A DNA stretch of 64,000 nt from Diadema setosum. Taxonomy: Eukaryota; Echinodermata; Echinoidea; Diadematoida; Diadematidae. A program made the translations under genes and the position numbers. Shown piece by piece: positions 1 through 10,688 of the stretch. A model generated the notes under the pieces. That model did not search any database, was not told the origin of the DNA, and saw only the letters and a list, made by a program, of their open reading frames with translations. The stretch covers positions 22,325,903 through 22,389,902 of the forward strand of contig NC_092688.1 of NCBI RefSeq assembly GCF_964275005.1, read 5' to 3'. How positions within the stretch are numbered: position 1 is the first letter of the stretch; each line of letters starts with the position of its first letter.

Positions 1-26
1 TATTATACAATGCAAGTGTGAAAATT

Positions 27-116
27 CAAACTGGCCTGTCTATAGTGGCCACCTATCTATAGTGGCCACTATTGTTCTTTCCCCTTGGATGGCTGCTATA
101 GACAGGTTTGACTGTA
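27..116. mobile_element. pogo/Tigger-like TIR element, short relic
   Basis: The motif CCTGTCTATAG occurs near the left side (about 34-45). Its inverse CTATAGACAGG occurs near the right side and leads into TTTGACTG followed by TA. Termini of the form TA-CAGT...AAACCTGTCTATAG are typical of Tc1/mariner-pogo nonautonomous elements. No coding capacity is seen. The left end is degraded, so the start is approximate. Confidence 0.4.
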
Positions 117-1350
117 CTATATATAAGCATGTGTTCTTATCACTTAATTTGTTAGGTTTGGCTGGGGCAGAAATACTGCAAAAAGATCAATGATTTTGAT
201 GAACCTCTTCATTCTTTGCCACTATCAGCTATATTGTTTCAGAGTGCTTAAAGTACTACAAATATGCCAAGGTGGTTTCACACATTTTCGGTTTACAGGT
301 CTAGAGTCCATACAGTTTGTCAGGTTTGATTGAGGCATTTCTTGGTTTTGGTTGTTTGTTTTTTTTTTTTTTTTTAAAGGGCTGGATGAGAATCTATAAC
401 GTTTGGATACAGGTAAATGCTTTTTAGACCTTGCATTCCCATGTCAGTGGTCTTACACAGCTACACAGGGGCAATTGCTTTCTTTAAAATGAGACAAATC
501 AGTAAATGCAAAGAAACATTGTTAGTGTCTACACTAAATTGCAGTTCTTTCACATGATATAAAATTTCCTTTTTAAGTTGAAACAACTCACTAAGGCATC
601 ATTTTTTTTTCCATATGTGCATGTTTATTCTTTACCTTTGTCCCAAGTTTGAAAATTTGGTGTGAAAATTCTAGTGCAATCTGATGCTTTGTATTTAACC
701 ATTTGTTTCATGTTAAGAACTGGCTGCAAATGTATTGTTAAAAGTGATATGTTTTTAGGCATTTGTATAAGGAAGAGGTCAGTAATGCTATAAACAGTAA
801 CCTGTACACCTATGCAACTTTTGTATAAAGTTATTTGAATGTATTTTGTATGTGACTGGAAGTGGTAAGCCGATAAGAACACTTCTTATTTTACTGATAG
901 TGTGGAATAATAGGTGCTTCCTTCGTGGGACAATTTTAACCTAAATTCCAAAGCACAATACTTGGAACATGTTTATGAATGAAATTTGTGAATTTACAGT
1001 GGTTTACTAACTATTAAGCTAAAATCTAACTGGTTTGACTCTAAAATACTGGCTCCAAGACTGAAGGACTGACAGTTCATCAAACCACTGAGATTGAAAT
1101 AGAATTAAATGAATTATTATCATTATTATGTAAATGTGATGCTTTATGTTTGGTTTCTAGTGTTGTTATGCCAACCATTTGGAAAATGTGTCAAAGATGT
1201 TTTCTACCTTGATTTTACTGTATTGTAGTAATTTAAACACAAAAATATAGTTTTTAGACTCTCTGTGGTAAGGAATAAAGCTTTAAAATATCTTGAATGC
1301 TCTGTTCTTTGCCATGACCACTTTTTTTTTTACTCTGTTTTGATTTGTTA
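117..1350. other. AT-rich stretch with no recognisable gene
   Basis: No ORF here looks coding. An AATAAA hexamer lies at 1,274-1,279. It could end the 3' UTR of a plus-strand gene lying left of the window, but nothing else supports that. Confidence 0.4.
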
Positions 1351-1510
1351 CAGGGGCGGATCCAGGAATTCCGTAAGGGGGGGGGGCACAAAATATATTT
1401 CTGGTGCCACTTCGGGTTTCATTGACTAACAAGTAAAAAAGAGCTTCAGCGCAATTTTTTGGTGCCAAAAATTAAGGGATGCCCCCCCCCCCCCTTTTTT
1501 TTTTTGGAGT
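1351..1510. mobile_element. hAT-like MITE of the CAGGGGCGGATCCAGG family
   Basis: It begins CAGGGGCGGATCCAGG and carries internal G-runs and C-runs and the phrase TTTCTGGTGCCAC. Relatives lie at 11,761-11,972 and 18,921-19,079. The right terminus is not clear in this copy. The CAGGG-type end resembles hAT elements, but the superfamily is inferred from termini only. Confidence 0.45.
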
Positions 1511-2507
1511 TATTATGTAATCAGATTAGGACCTACGGACATTTCACATTATACTTTCTACATTTCTACACATTGTACTGTGCTTAATGTAAAGTTACTC
1601 CCAAGAAATTGTTTACAGTATTTAGAAGCAATTGTACATTCGTCACCAGAAAATTAGATTAGACTAGATTAAGATTAGATTTTGCATTGAAACATAAAGG
1701 GCCAGGAATCCCAGACCAGTTAAAAGTTAATCTAAAAAAGTAACATTTAAAAAGCATAACAGTGAAAAATTCATTAAAATCGAATGAAAAGTAATTAAGT
1801 TAAATGTCATTTAAACATTCACTCATATTTTTGCAAAGCAGTTCCCAAGCAGTTGATATGAATATGCAAATGAATGAGCTGATGATATCATCACCTTACT
1901 AATTTCAGTTTATCATGAACAAAAACAAAACAAAACGAAATTTAATTCAAGTTGACTCAAACACTAATGAACCTCATTTCATTTTCATAATTAGGCCTAA
2001 ACGTACTTTTCAAATAAAAATCTGTAAACGCTTTAATCATGGTATTACCAAATTCAATAAAAGTGTAATTTTAAACAGTGTTATTTCTGGCTGAATTATA
2101 GAAGTTCAAAATATTGATCAGTCAGATTACAGTTTTGAGATCAGGGTATATTTGCATCTGACCAAAACAGAAATTTCAGCAAAAAAAAAAAAAGAAAAGA
2201 AAAAAGAAATTAAAGATTTTATGTACGAACTCTAGATTGTAAGGTGAAACCATCATCAACTCGGTATTTTGCATTTTCACATTGACTATTGAAGAACTGT
2301 TTTTCATGAAAATTAACAGATTTTCATATTACACAGTGTATCATAACTTCCCTGTTTTCTCCATTTTAGTCAAGTTATCATTCTGTTGTGCTTGTTAAAT
2401 CTTATTCTTTCTTTTCAGACTAACTTTAAACTGGTCCAGCATTTCTTTTTTAGAAGGAATTTCAGAATTAAAAAAAAAAAAGAAATCAGTAGGGCCTAGG
2501 CCTAAAT

Positions 2508-2515
2508 ATTATATA

Positions 2516-2573
<58 letters not shown>
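2508..2573. repeat. (AT)n microsatellite
   Basis: An almost uninterrupted AT dinucleotide run. A second run lies at 2,871-2,911. The two bracket a fragment of about 300 bp described separately. Confidence 0.9.
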
Positions 2574-2574
<1 letters not shown>

Positions 2575-2866
2575 TGAAAGAAATTAGACTGAGGCAGACG
2601 TTACTCTCGATCTTGAGTCTCCCTTTTATTCAGTCAAGCTTTCGGCCAGTCATCAGGCCTTCCTCAGGATCCACCAACAGAATAGTTATCTGAATAACCT
2701 GATGTGTCATTAATTATGTAATGCAATTTTTTACCAATTTTCTGAATTATTTCCTTTACATACACAAATCACTCATTCAATTCAATACAAATATCCAATC
2801 TAGCCTCATCTCATCATCAAAATAACATCATATATCCAGAAAATATATATGAATAGATATCTCTCG

Positions 2867-2870
<4 letters not shown>
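2574..2870 (-). mobile_element. Penelope-like or other retroelement tail fragment (tentative)
   Basis: Read on the minus strand this stretch contains CCTGATGACTGGCCGAAAGC (about 2,639-2,658), which holds the CTGATGA and GAAA boxes found in minimal hammerhead ribozymes. An AATAAAAG lies just downstream. Hammerhead-like motifs are known in Penelope-like retroelement termini, and the element sits between two (AT)n runs. There is no coding sequence to confirm the family, so the call is tentative. Confidence 0.25.

Positions 2871-2911
<41 letters not shown>
2871..2911. repeat. (AT)n microsatellite
   Basis: A pure AT dinucleotide run, the partner of the one ending at 2,573. Confidence 0.9.
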
Positions 2912-2915
<4 letters not shown>

Positions 2916-4784
2916 GCCTTCAATGGTACTGTACAAATTGATCGTGTGAAAGTAACGAATTGCAATGTATGTAATGACATTGTGCAAATATAGGGATGAA
3001 AAATCATGTCATCCCTGTGGCGATGTGAGTACACCCTCCTCCTCCTCCTCTCCCCCCCCCCCCCCCCCCCCCCCCCCCTTCGTACGTGACAAGGCACATC
3101 AAGTGAAGAGCAGTGCGACCTCGGTTGACCGTTGCTAGGCACACACAGCCATTGCCAAAAGTGAACGCCTTTACATCAATCGACAAGCAATCCGTACATG
3201 ATCGGGAAATTCAATTAACCTCCTCGGCACTAGGAATTTCGCCCAGAACTTTCTCGGAATGTGCCGCATTCCATGAGGATTGACCTTCTGTCCAGATTTA
3301 CACTCTGGGTTTTGTCTGTTGTGGGTTCTAACAGAGGTGATTTGTGGTGTGCAGAACGTCAATTTCAAACTTGCGCCCAAAAGAGAGAAAACAAAAATGC
3401 GGAAATTAGAGTTTGGATCGTAAGCCGGGGTTGTTTACATAACTACAATCTCTTCATAAAAATATGTTATTGTAATTACCGGGAGAAGGGATACATTGTA
3501 TTGATATGCGCACTGATTCAATCTTGCTTGCACGTCCAAAAGCGTGAAAATGATACGATTCTTTTCCATATTTAGTCAACTCGTGCAACGTCATGAGCGA
3601 GATTCACTCCTAGGTACATTTATCTTCAAGTTCGGTCCATTTCACCTTTCCACGGTTTTTTCACTTTAGGAGCTAAAGAATTCCTACTTCTTATTATTCT
3701 TGTCTATTCGACTGTTTGTTTCTGATATACATAATATTGTCATCTATAATATGGCATACATTAAACTTAAATGTATTCGACTAATTGCGCCCTCCATTAT
3801 TAAGTACATGCATGTCCATGCATGTTCTTTGTTGCGTGTTTACCCCTGGTTTGATGTTGTGTTCATTTAGGTTGGCTGGCTTTGCTGTATTTCAGCCACG
3901 GACTAGTTGAACAATAACAATTTGTTGAAACCTGTATCCTAGGTTGGTAAGCAAAAATAGATGAAACAAAAATATCTGCATGTCTTCCCTCTTTCATCAA
4001 TTATGATATTGCATTTTTAAGTAAATGTCTACTTTTCCTCCTCCAACTCCTCTTCCTTCTTATTTTTTTTTTCCATAACGTCAAAAATATTGCTATTATG
4101 ACAAGTGTATAGTTAGCCTAGAGAACTACTTCCACTAACATAATATATCCAGGACCCATCTAACAAATACACTTGCAATCATTACAATGTTTGCTTGTTT
4201 GTTTGCCTGCTTGTTTCTAGTGAGAGCCTAGATGAATCGATTCTGGCATTTCCTAACCAAGATATAACAACAAAAAGGTTGTAAATAAACTACAGTGTAT
4301 TGACCTATTTCATAGGTTTTCAAAGAATATGCACTCAATGTTAACATTTAAATACACTACAATGTAGTAGATAAAGGAAGATAATGCACACCGTAATTAA
4401 AATGTTATTCCTCGCCTTGTCCACGTTGCTGTGATGAAATCAAACTTTGACCTACAACAACTAGAAAGATATCAAAATCTGAACTTTCACGTGGTCTTAC
4501 AGAACAATGGTATTGGTGGCAAACACTTATGCGAATTAGATACATTTACGATGACACGCCAACAGAAGTCCCGAATGCCCATCCAGGCGTCTGCAATGCG
4601 TTTCCTTGATTGCCGTTGAATAGAAAAGGGCAGTATGATATTTACAATGATAAAACACTTGATACTCATGATGAATAAATGTGCACAGATGATGTCATAA
4701 TGCCCCTCAGCTAATGTGCATAAGTACTTGCGATCAATAGCACCTATTGATAATAGCTCAACCGATATAATTATCATCAAGTGA
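2912..4784. other. Gene-free stretch with a long poly-C run
   Basis: It contains a (CTC)n-to-poly-C tract at about 3,035-3,078. ORFs across this tract are low complexity. From about 3,080 to 4,780 I see no domain, RNA gene or clear repeat. Confidence 0.4.
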
Positions 4785-5120
4785 TTCCGGTTCGTTATAT
4801 TCCGAAAGTTCATTATTCATTAATTCTTTAGTCCAGAAATGGTAGAGTTCGTTGATCCGGACTTTAATTTTGTGGCGTTATTCTGGAGGTTCGTTAGTCC
4901 GAAAGTGGCGTTAGGATCGCTATTCCGACAGTTCGCTGTAATCCGAATATAAGATAGGCCTATGGTTCGTTAGTCCGGAGGTCCAAAAAGGAAATATAAG
5001 GTTCTTTAATCCAAAAATGAAAATGAAGAAGAAGAAGAAAAAAAATACACGTGCGTATTGTGGAACTTTCCGAACGAACCTGAATTGTTTTCAGATTAAC
5101 GAACCGTCGGACTTATGAAC
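4785..5120. repeat. Degenerate minisatellite of TTCGTTAGTCCGAA-type units
   Basis: Variants of GGTTCGTTAGTCCGAAA recur many times: for example near 4,789, 4,849, 4,892 and 4,967, with inverse forms near 5,070-5,112. Spacing is irregular and the units are diverged. No coding role is suggested. Confidence 0.6.
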
Positions 5121-5271
5121 ATCATTTCATTTTCGTAATTAGGCTGACATACTTTCGGAAGTAACCGCTCTTAATCGTGGTGTCACCAAATTTGATTTGA
5201 TATCCGGCGATTTTTTTCTTTTCTCCTTTGGTTTCCTTTTTTTTTTTAATTTACCAAAATTCAATTGCCCC

Positions 5272-5643
5272 TTAAAGGAATGGTATTTGTTGAGGTGAGG
5301 AAAAAAAATACTTTATGAAATTTTAAAAAGCATATATACAATAATTATTCTAAGAGGAATTCAAAGTTAATTTGATGGAAATCGGTTTTGAAATGGTCGA
5401 GATATCCAAAAACAAAGTAAAGCAAAGAGGTCCTTATACTGAGATCGCTTTGTTTTCAATCTCAGCATTCTTAAAACCAATTTCCATCCAATAAACTTTG
5501 AATTCCTCGTAGAATTATAATCATGCTCTTTCATATTTCATAAGAGGTTGCTCATGATCTCAAAAAAAAAAAAAAAAAAAATCATCATGAAAAAACGTTG
5601 GAAATCTAGCCTCATATCAACCGAAACTGTGCCATCCCTTTGA
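5272..5643. mobile_element. TTAA-flanked foldback MITE, AGGGATGGTACAGT family (old copy)
   Basis: It starts at TTAA followed by AGGAATGGTA and ends with the inverse CCATCCCTTT. The interior matches the better copies at 22,760 and 40,924, for example GAGGAATTCAAAGTTAATTTGATGG and its inverse on the other arm. This is the most diverged of the three copies. Confidence 0.6.
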
Positions 5644-6535
5644 TAGACACGCACAATTCATAAGTGCTCCTACTCACCTTTTTTCATCCACAGTGCTGCA
5701 AGAATCTGTCACTACATTCAAATGCTTTGCAATCATTACACATGTTTTTGTGATTGAACAGTATGTGACTCCCCTCCTCTATCCCTCCCCACCTCCCCCC
5801 CCCCCCCCCCGAACGACAAGTGATGGGGAGATGGAATGATTTTTCTGTTCCTTACAAATCTCCTCGTCTTACGGGAGATCTGCTTTCGTGGGAATGGTGA
5901 CATAACAATGTTTTCCCCAAAAAAGTCCCCCATACAGGACGGTGATGGATGATAACCTGTGGGTAGGTTATTGCATTTTGAGAAAGGCTGCCGATGTTGA
6001 GGAGTGATGTGGTGAGGTCGATGTGGTCCAGGGGAACCACGATGACATGACCTCAAAACTTGAGTCAAGGTCCGCTTGTTTTCCTTTTGATGAATTTGCT
6101 GTCGAATGGATTAATGGAAGAGTCCTAGCCTTGTCTGCAGACACTGTCATTAAATTTTCATCATCGGACGTAGTTTTATCGTAGCAGTTTCTCTCGATCG
6201 AAACCGATCGCGGCGCACCTTTGTAATAAGTATCAGAGCCTTCTATTAACTCTGATAAGTATGTTATTGTCATAGGCAAAAAGGAAAATTCCTGATCACA
6301 TTGATTGACGTTGGATTATCAAGATTGTCTCAGTCATCATAGAAATTTCTTCGTTTTTCATTTGAAATGTACCGACTACATGTTCTAAAGTCCTTTATCA
6401 TGTGCCCCTTAATCAAGTGATAAAGATTGAGCTTATACATGCAAACATTCAAAACAATTCATTTATTTTGTCACGACTGTGTTCTCGACTGACGGGCATC
6501 CTGTGTTCGAAACGGGAGGGGGGGGGGGCAGGCGG
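5644..6535. other. Unassigned stretch with overlapping minus-strand ORFs
   Basis: Minus-strand ORFs of 103-110 codons overlap between 5,736 and 6,279. The one at 5,968-6,279 is not low complexity, but I recognise no family and see no convincing exon structure. A poly-C run lies at about 5,796-5,811. Confidence 0.2.
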
Positions 6536-6682
6536 GGGCACTTCATGAAGCGTTTTGTAAGATATTTTCTTTCTGAAAAACTGCTATAAGTTACTGAAAT
6601 CCTTGCATCTGATTGACTGAGAGCAAAGAATTAATTTGTCTGACAAATTTGTCGGACAAAACGCTTCATGAAATGCTCCCCA
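6536..6682. mobile_element. Short hairpin MITE
   Basis: Inverted repeats TTCATGAAGCGTTTTGT at 6,542-6,558 and 6,656-6,672 are perfect over 17 bp. Weaker extension outward (GGGGCA.. and ..TGCTCCCC) continues beyond them. The interior is about 100 bp and non-coding. Confidence 0.7.
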
Positions 6683-9386
6683 GAACGTTCAACGCGACTC
6701 ACCAAATGAGGGCGCTAGATAAAGTTAAGGCCCAAAAGGTCTAACGTTTCAAGAGCTCTTCCGTGGAAGTAACGAACACTTACGGACGCATAATTTTATT
6801 GACCGTGAAATAAAAGTGAAAGCAATTCACTTAATTTCGCCTTCATGATATGTAATTAACAGATTCCTTTATTCAGAATTCCAGTGATAAAAGATTATTA
6901 TAAAGTGTTTCAGAAAAGTTTAGAGCACATTATTGGTGTACCCTCTGTAGTTTTGATGATAGAATATTTTATGTGTATGAAATCTTACAGTACTACACCT
7001 AAAGAGTTTTTGAAAATAGAAATGAAAATCTAATCCTATGACACACAGGATTGTGTGATAGTGAATATCATCTTCAACTACACTTAGGGTGGGATGGGGA
7101 GAGATAAGAAGTATTTTACTTGAACAGAGTGATTTTTTTAAAAAGTCACTCAATGTTTAACCCTAACTTACCTGGGCTATTTAGCGAGCTTGAATTCCTG
7201 GGGGGGGGGGGGGGAGGGCACAATGCCCCCCTTCAGATCTCGGCCGTTGATCGCGCGATTGCCGCAAAATTTTGCATGAACATAAAGCCGGATGTAATCT
7301 ACAAGACTGTTGAGTTAAGTTTTCAAAAAATTTGCATTTTCTATTTTGAATTTATTAATTATGCAAATATATGCAAAAAAACTCATTTTCGTGAGTAATT
7401 GGCTTATAAAAGCTTACGGAATGCTGATTCTTGGTGTAAATATTCCTAGTGACATTCTGAACATTTGTGCGTAAAAAAAAAAATCAGTATCAAAATTAAT
7501 TTCTTGTTTTTTATTGTTTTATCAATTTTAAAGTATTTCCATGTTTTTTCGAACTTTTGTTTTAGTTTTTTCCGCAGAATTTGTCATACACATTTTTTGA
7601 AGCATAATCACACTAAAATAAATTGATTTCAGTCATCAAAATTAAAAATATGAATCTTTATATGAATTGATTGAAAAAACACAATTTGTATTGACTTTGT
7701 ACACAAAATCACGTTTTTGAACAATTTTGGGGTTGACAAAAATTTTTTGAAGGAGTGTGGCTTCAGAACGGTATGCCTGGGCGCAACAAATTTGGTCTCA
7801 AAAGTTGTGCGAGACTTGAAAGTAAAAAGTCAGCGAGCGGCGCGGTCAAAATATTTTGCGCGCCGGAATGGTCGCGGAATTCGTTGAGGGGGGGGGGGGC
7901 ATTATGAGTTCATACTCTTCACACAGTTGCAAAGATTGTATATTTGGTAAAACTGACTACATGTACTTCAGAACTACTTTTAGTAATGAGTACATGTATA
8001 CGAACTTTCTGGTAATTAGGTTGTGCATTCATTTTCCTCTACCCTTTGTAAAGTGCATAATGAGTGTAAATGACTCTTTTGATAATATAATTTATAGTCT
8101 GCATTGAATGACGAATGAACACAAGTACACATATGTTTCTCTTATCATTAACAGCTGGTACTAAAGCAAATCATTTTAATTCTAGATGCATAGCATTTCA
8201 GCCTTATATCAAAAGAAAAAAAATCTGACATTTTAAGTACTAATTGAGCACACTACATCACAATATTCCATTCATGATTTAAAATACAACAAATGGAATA
8301 CTTGTAACAATTGCTGACTGTGTGTTTCGTACAAATTTATTGACATACATGTAAGTAAAAAAATATAAACAAGTTTATGAGTTTCAAGAACATAGCATAC
8401 TGTCACATTACAATGCAATTCAGTACAATTCAATACAATCTAATACAATACAATACACATATTTCTCAACTCAGAAGGCCTATACAACACATTGTATGCA
8501 TACATACTGCAGTTGATGAAAAGGCATGAAAAATTATGTGGATGTACGTCAGCATTATGCCCCATCATTAGTGAGTAAATACACAAATCAAATCAAATCA
8601 AAAGATACATGTACATCAACATTATACATCTATATGAAGAAAAAAAAAACTTTTTTTTTCTGTAACTAGTTATCAACATTGCACATAAGAGTATGCAAAC
8701 CTTGATAACAAGATGACTGAACAAATCATACTCTTTGGTAGTCAGAAACAAAAAAAAAAAATGTACTCAATATGACTGAGAACTGACAAGCATATGAAAA
8801 ATATTGATTGAGCTGTATCAAAAGACAAATGAGAACATCTAAAAAACAAAAAGGGAATCTAATTCGTCTCTTCTTTAAAAGACATCAACCTCCCATTATG
8901 AGTGCTTACATTAACTTCTACCACATTAAAGAAAGTCGGTTGCAAGATATCATGGCTCTTTGTTTGAATCAATATTGTTCTTTGCCCACTTGAATACATT
9001 TGAAAACCATAACTAGCGCAGGCCTGCCAGAATAGAATTGGCCATCAGCAAATATGTGCACCAAAGCATACACTCATCGGTGAACAGTTAACTCCAGTTG
9101 AGCCTGATTCTTCAGCTGTGTGTGTGCTTCCTTGGTACAGGGGTTTTTGAGCCAAGGGCAATTATACATGATCAAGATGTACACACAATGCTCGGAATCC
9201 AGCCCAGCAAGCATTGCACCGGGCTCAAGCAGTTGGAAACTAGCTGACAGGAAATTTTTCGTTGTTCCCCGTGAGTTTTGCACAGGTACAAACACCCATT
9301 TGTCCTATTAAGTATGGACAAGTACACATATAGCGTGCATACATATCATCAAAGACTGACATTACCATCATCAGTAGGTAGCTTGT
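6683..9386. other. Gene-free stretch, possible distal ARSA 3' UTR at its right
   Basis: Poly-G runs lie near 7,200-7,215 and 7,888-7,898. I see no protein domain. An AATAAA on the minus strand (8,336-8,341) is a candidate poly(A) signal for the ARSA gene. That would imply a 3' UTR of about 2.3 kb; transcript data would be needed to accept it. Confidence 0.3.
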
Positions 9387-9452
9387 TTAACCCATTCCAT
9401 ACTGAATGGACTTGACACACAGGCCACCAGATTCCTGTATGGAACGGGTTAA
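9387..9452. mobile_element. 66-bp TTAA-flanked hairpin
   Basis: TTAA-CCCATTCCATAC is followed by a short spacer and GTATGGAACGGG-TTAA. The ends are near-perfect inverted repeats with CCC/GGG next to a TTAA site, as in piggyBac-type termini. It is tiny and non-coding. Confidence 0.5.
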
Positions 9453-9684
9453 CTGAAACTACATTTCTATAATTCAAATGGTGTGGCATCATTCTATCAC
9501 ATCTTTAGAGTTTGAAAAAAAAAAAATCTTTTACATGTGAGACTTAATTTTGTCATATATCATTGTTAATTTAAGTTGGCAGCACTATCTTAATTGCTAA
9601 AGTCACTACTGATCCTTCAATTGGCAACACATTTACAAAGATAAATGTTAATGTTTCTGTCCCAAAGTGATACCTTCTTGTATT

Positions 9685-9719
<35 letters not shown>

Positions 9720-10688
9720 TTTTTTTAGATAAGATGATATTCTGCAGATTGGATGCATTAAACCAGTTCTGGCTAATCTGTCTATAGTAAAGGATGCACA
9801 ATATCATAGAGTTGCCAATTTCATGAGAAAAAAAAAAAGATAATTTCAGCCAAAAAAAAAAAAATCATTCCAGGGACTGATGAGTTGACATATCATTCAC
9901 ACTAGAGACACCATTAATGCTCATATTGTCCATGACAAGGCAAGAATTGTACTGTTCAATACTTCAACTATGATGATCAAATCCCTCCATGCCACATTGT
10001 TCACTGTGCGTTCAAGTTTGAACCATACATTACATCTAACCATGGTAAAACTGGGGAAAAAGCGCACACAAATCTACTGGGATGTCTCTGCTTATTGTGC
10101 AATCTCTATATGTGCCATAAATACATGCATGATGCATTAAAATGAAAAAAAAAAACCAAAAAACACAAGCACTTTAGCTAAAAATTTACATACATGTATC
10201 TCCACTGATCTCATCCCATGCTTTCTTATGAATTCATATTGGCTTGCATGAAAAATGCCCCAGATCAAGTGTATTTTCTGAATAATTATCTTTAACATCT
10301 ACAATGTATATAGTCAGAAAGCAATTTTGCTCAATGAAACTGTCAGGATAACTGCAATTCACTGTCCTTATGGAGGGAGAATTCTACTTCAGAAGATCTG
10401 TCTTTCTTTTTTTTTCAAAAGTACTATTAGTGTATACAAGTGAATATCAGAGTATACCCACTGTTATTTCTCCACTGACAAGTACATGTTAACATAAAAG
10501 TAACTACATACCCAAATTCAGTGGAAGTTTTAACTCACTGAAAATGATTCCTGAGTATACTGGGGCAGGTGCCCTTGGGAAATGCATGCTGTATGTGGTT
10601 TATAGCAAAATCAGTCTGTCCTCAATGGGTTAAATTAATATACTCTAATGTTTATGCATGTACTCCTAGGAAGCCATAGGTGTGCAAA

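Noticed and set aside
625-882. 85-codon minus-strand ORF as a gene
   Set aside because: No domain, no splice context and composition typical of AT-rich non-coding DNA.
2828-3186. Minus-strand ORFs with poly-Gly and poly-(Tyr-Ile)
   Set aside because: They are translations of poly-C and (AT)n tracts.
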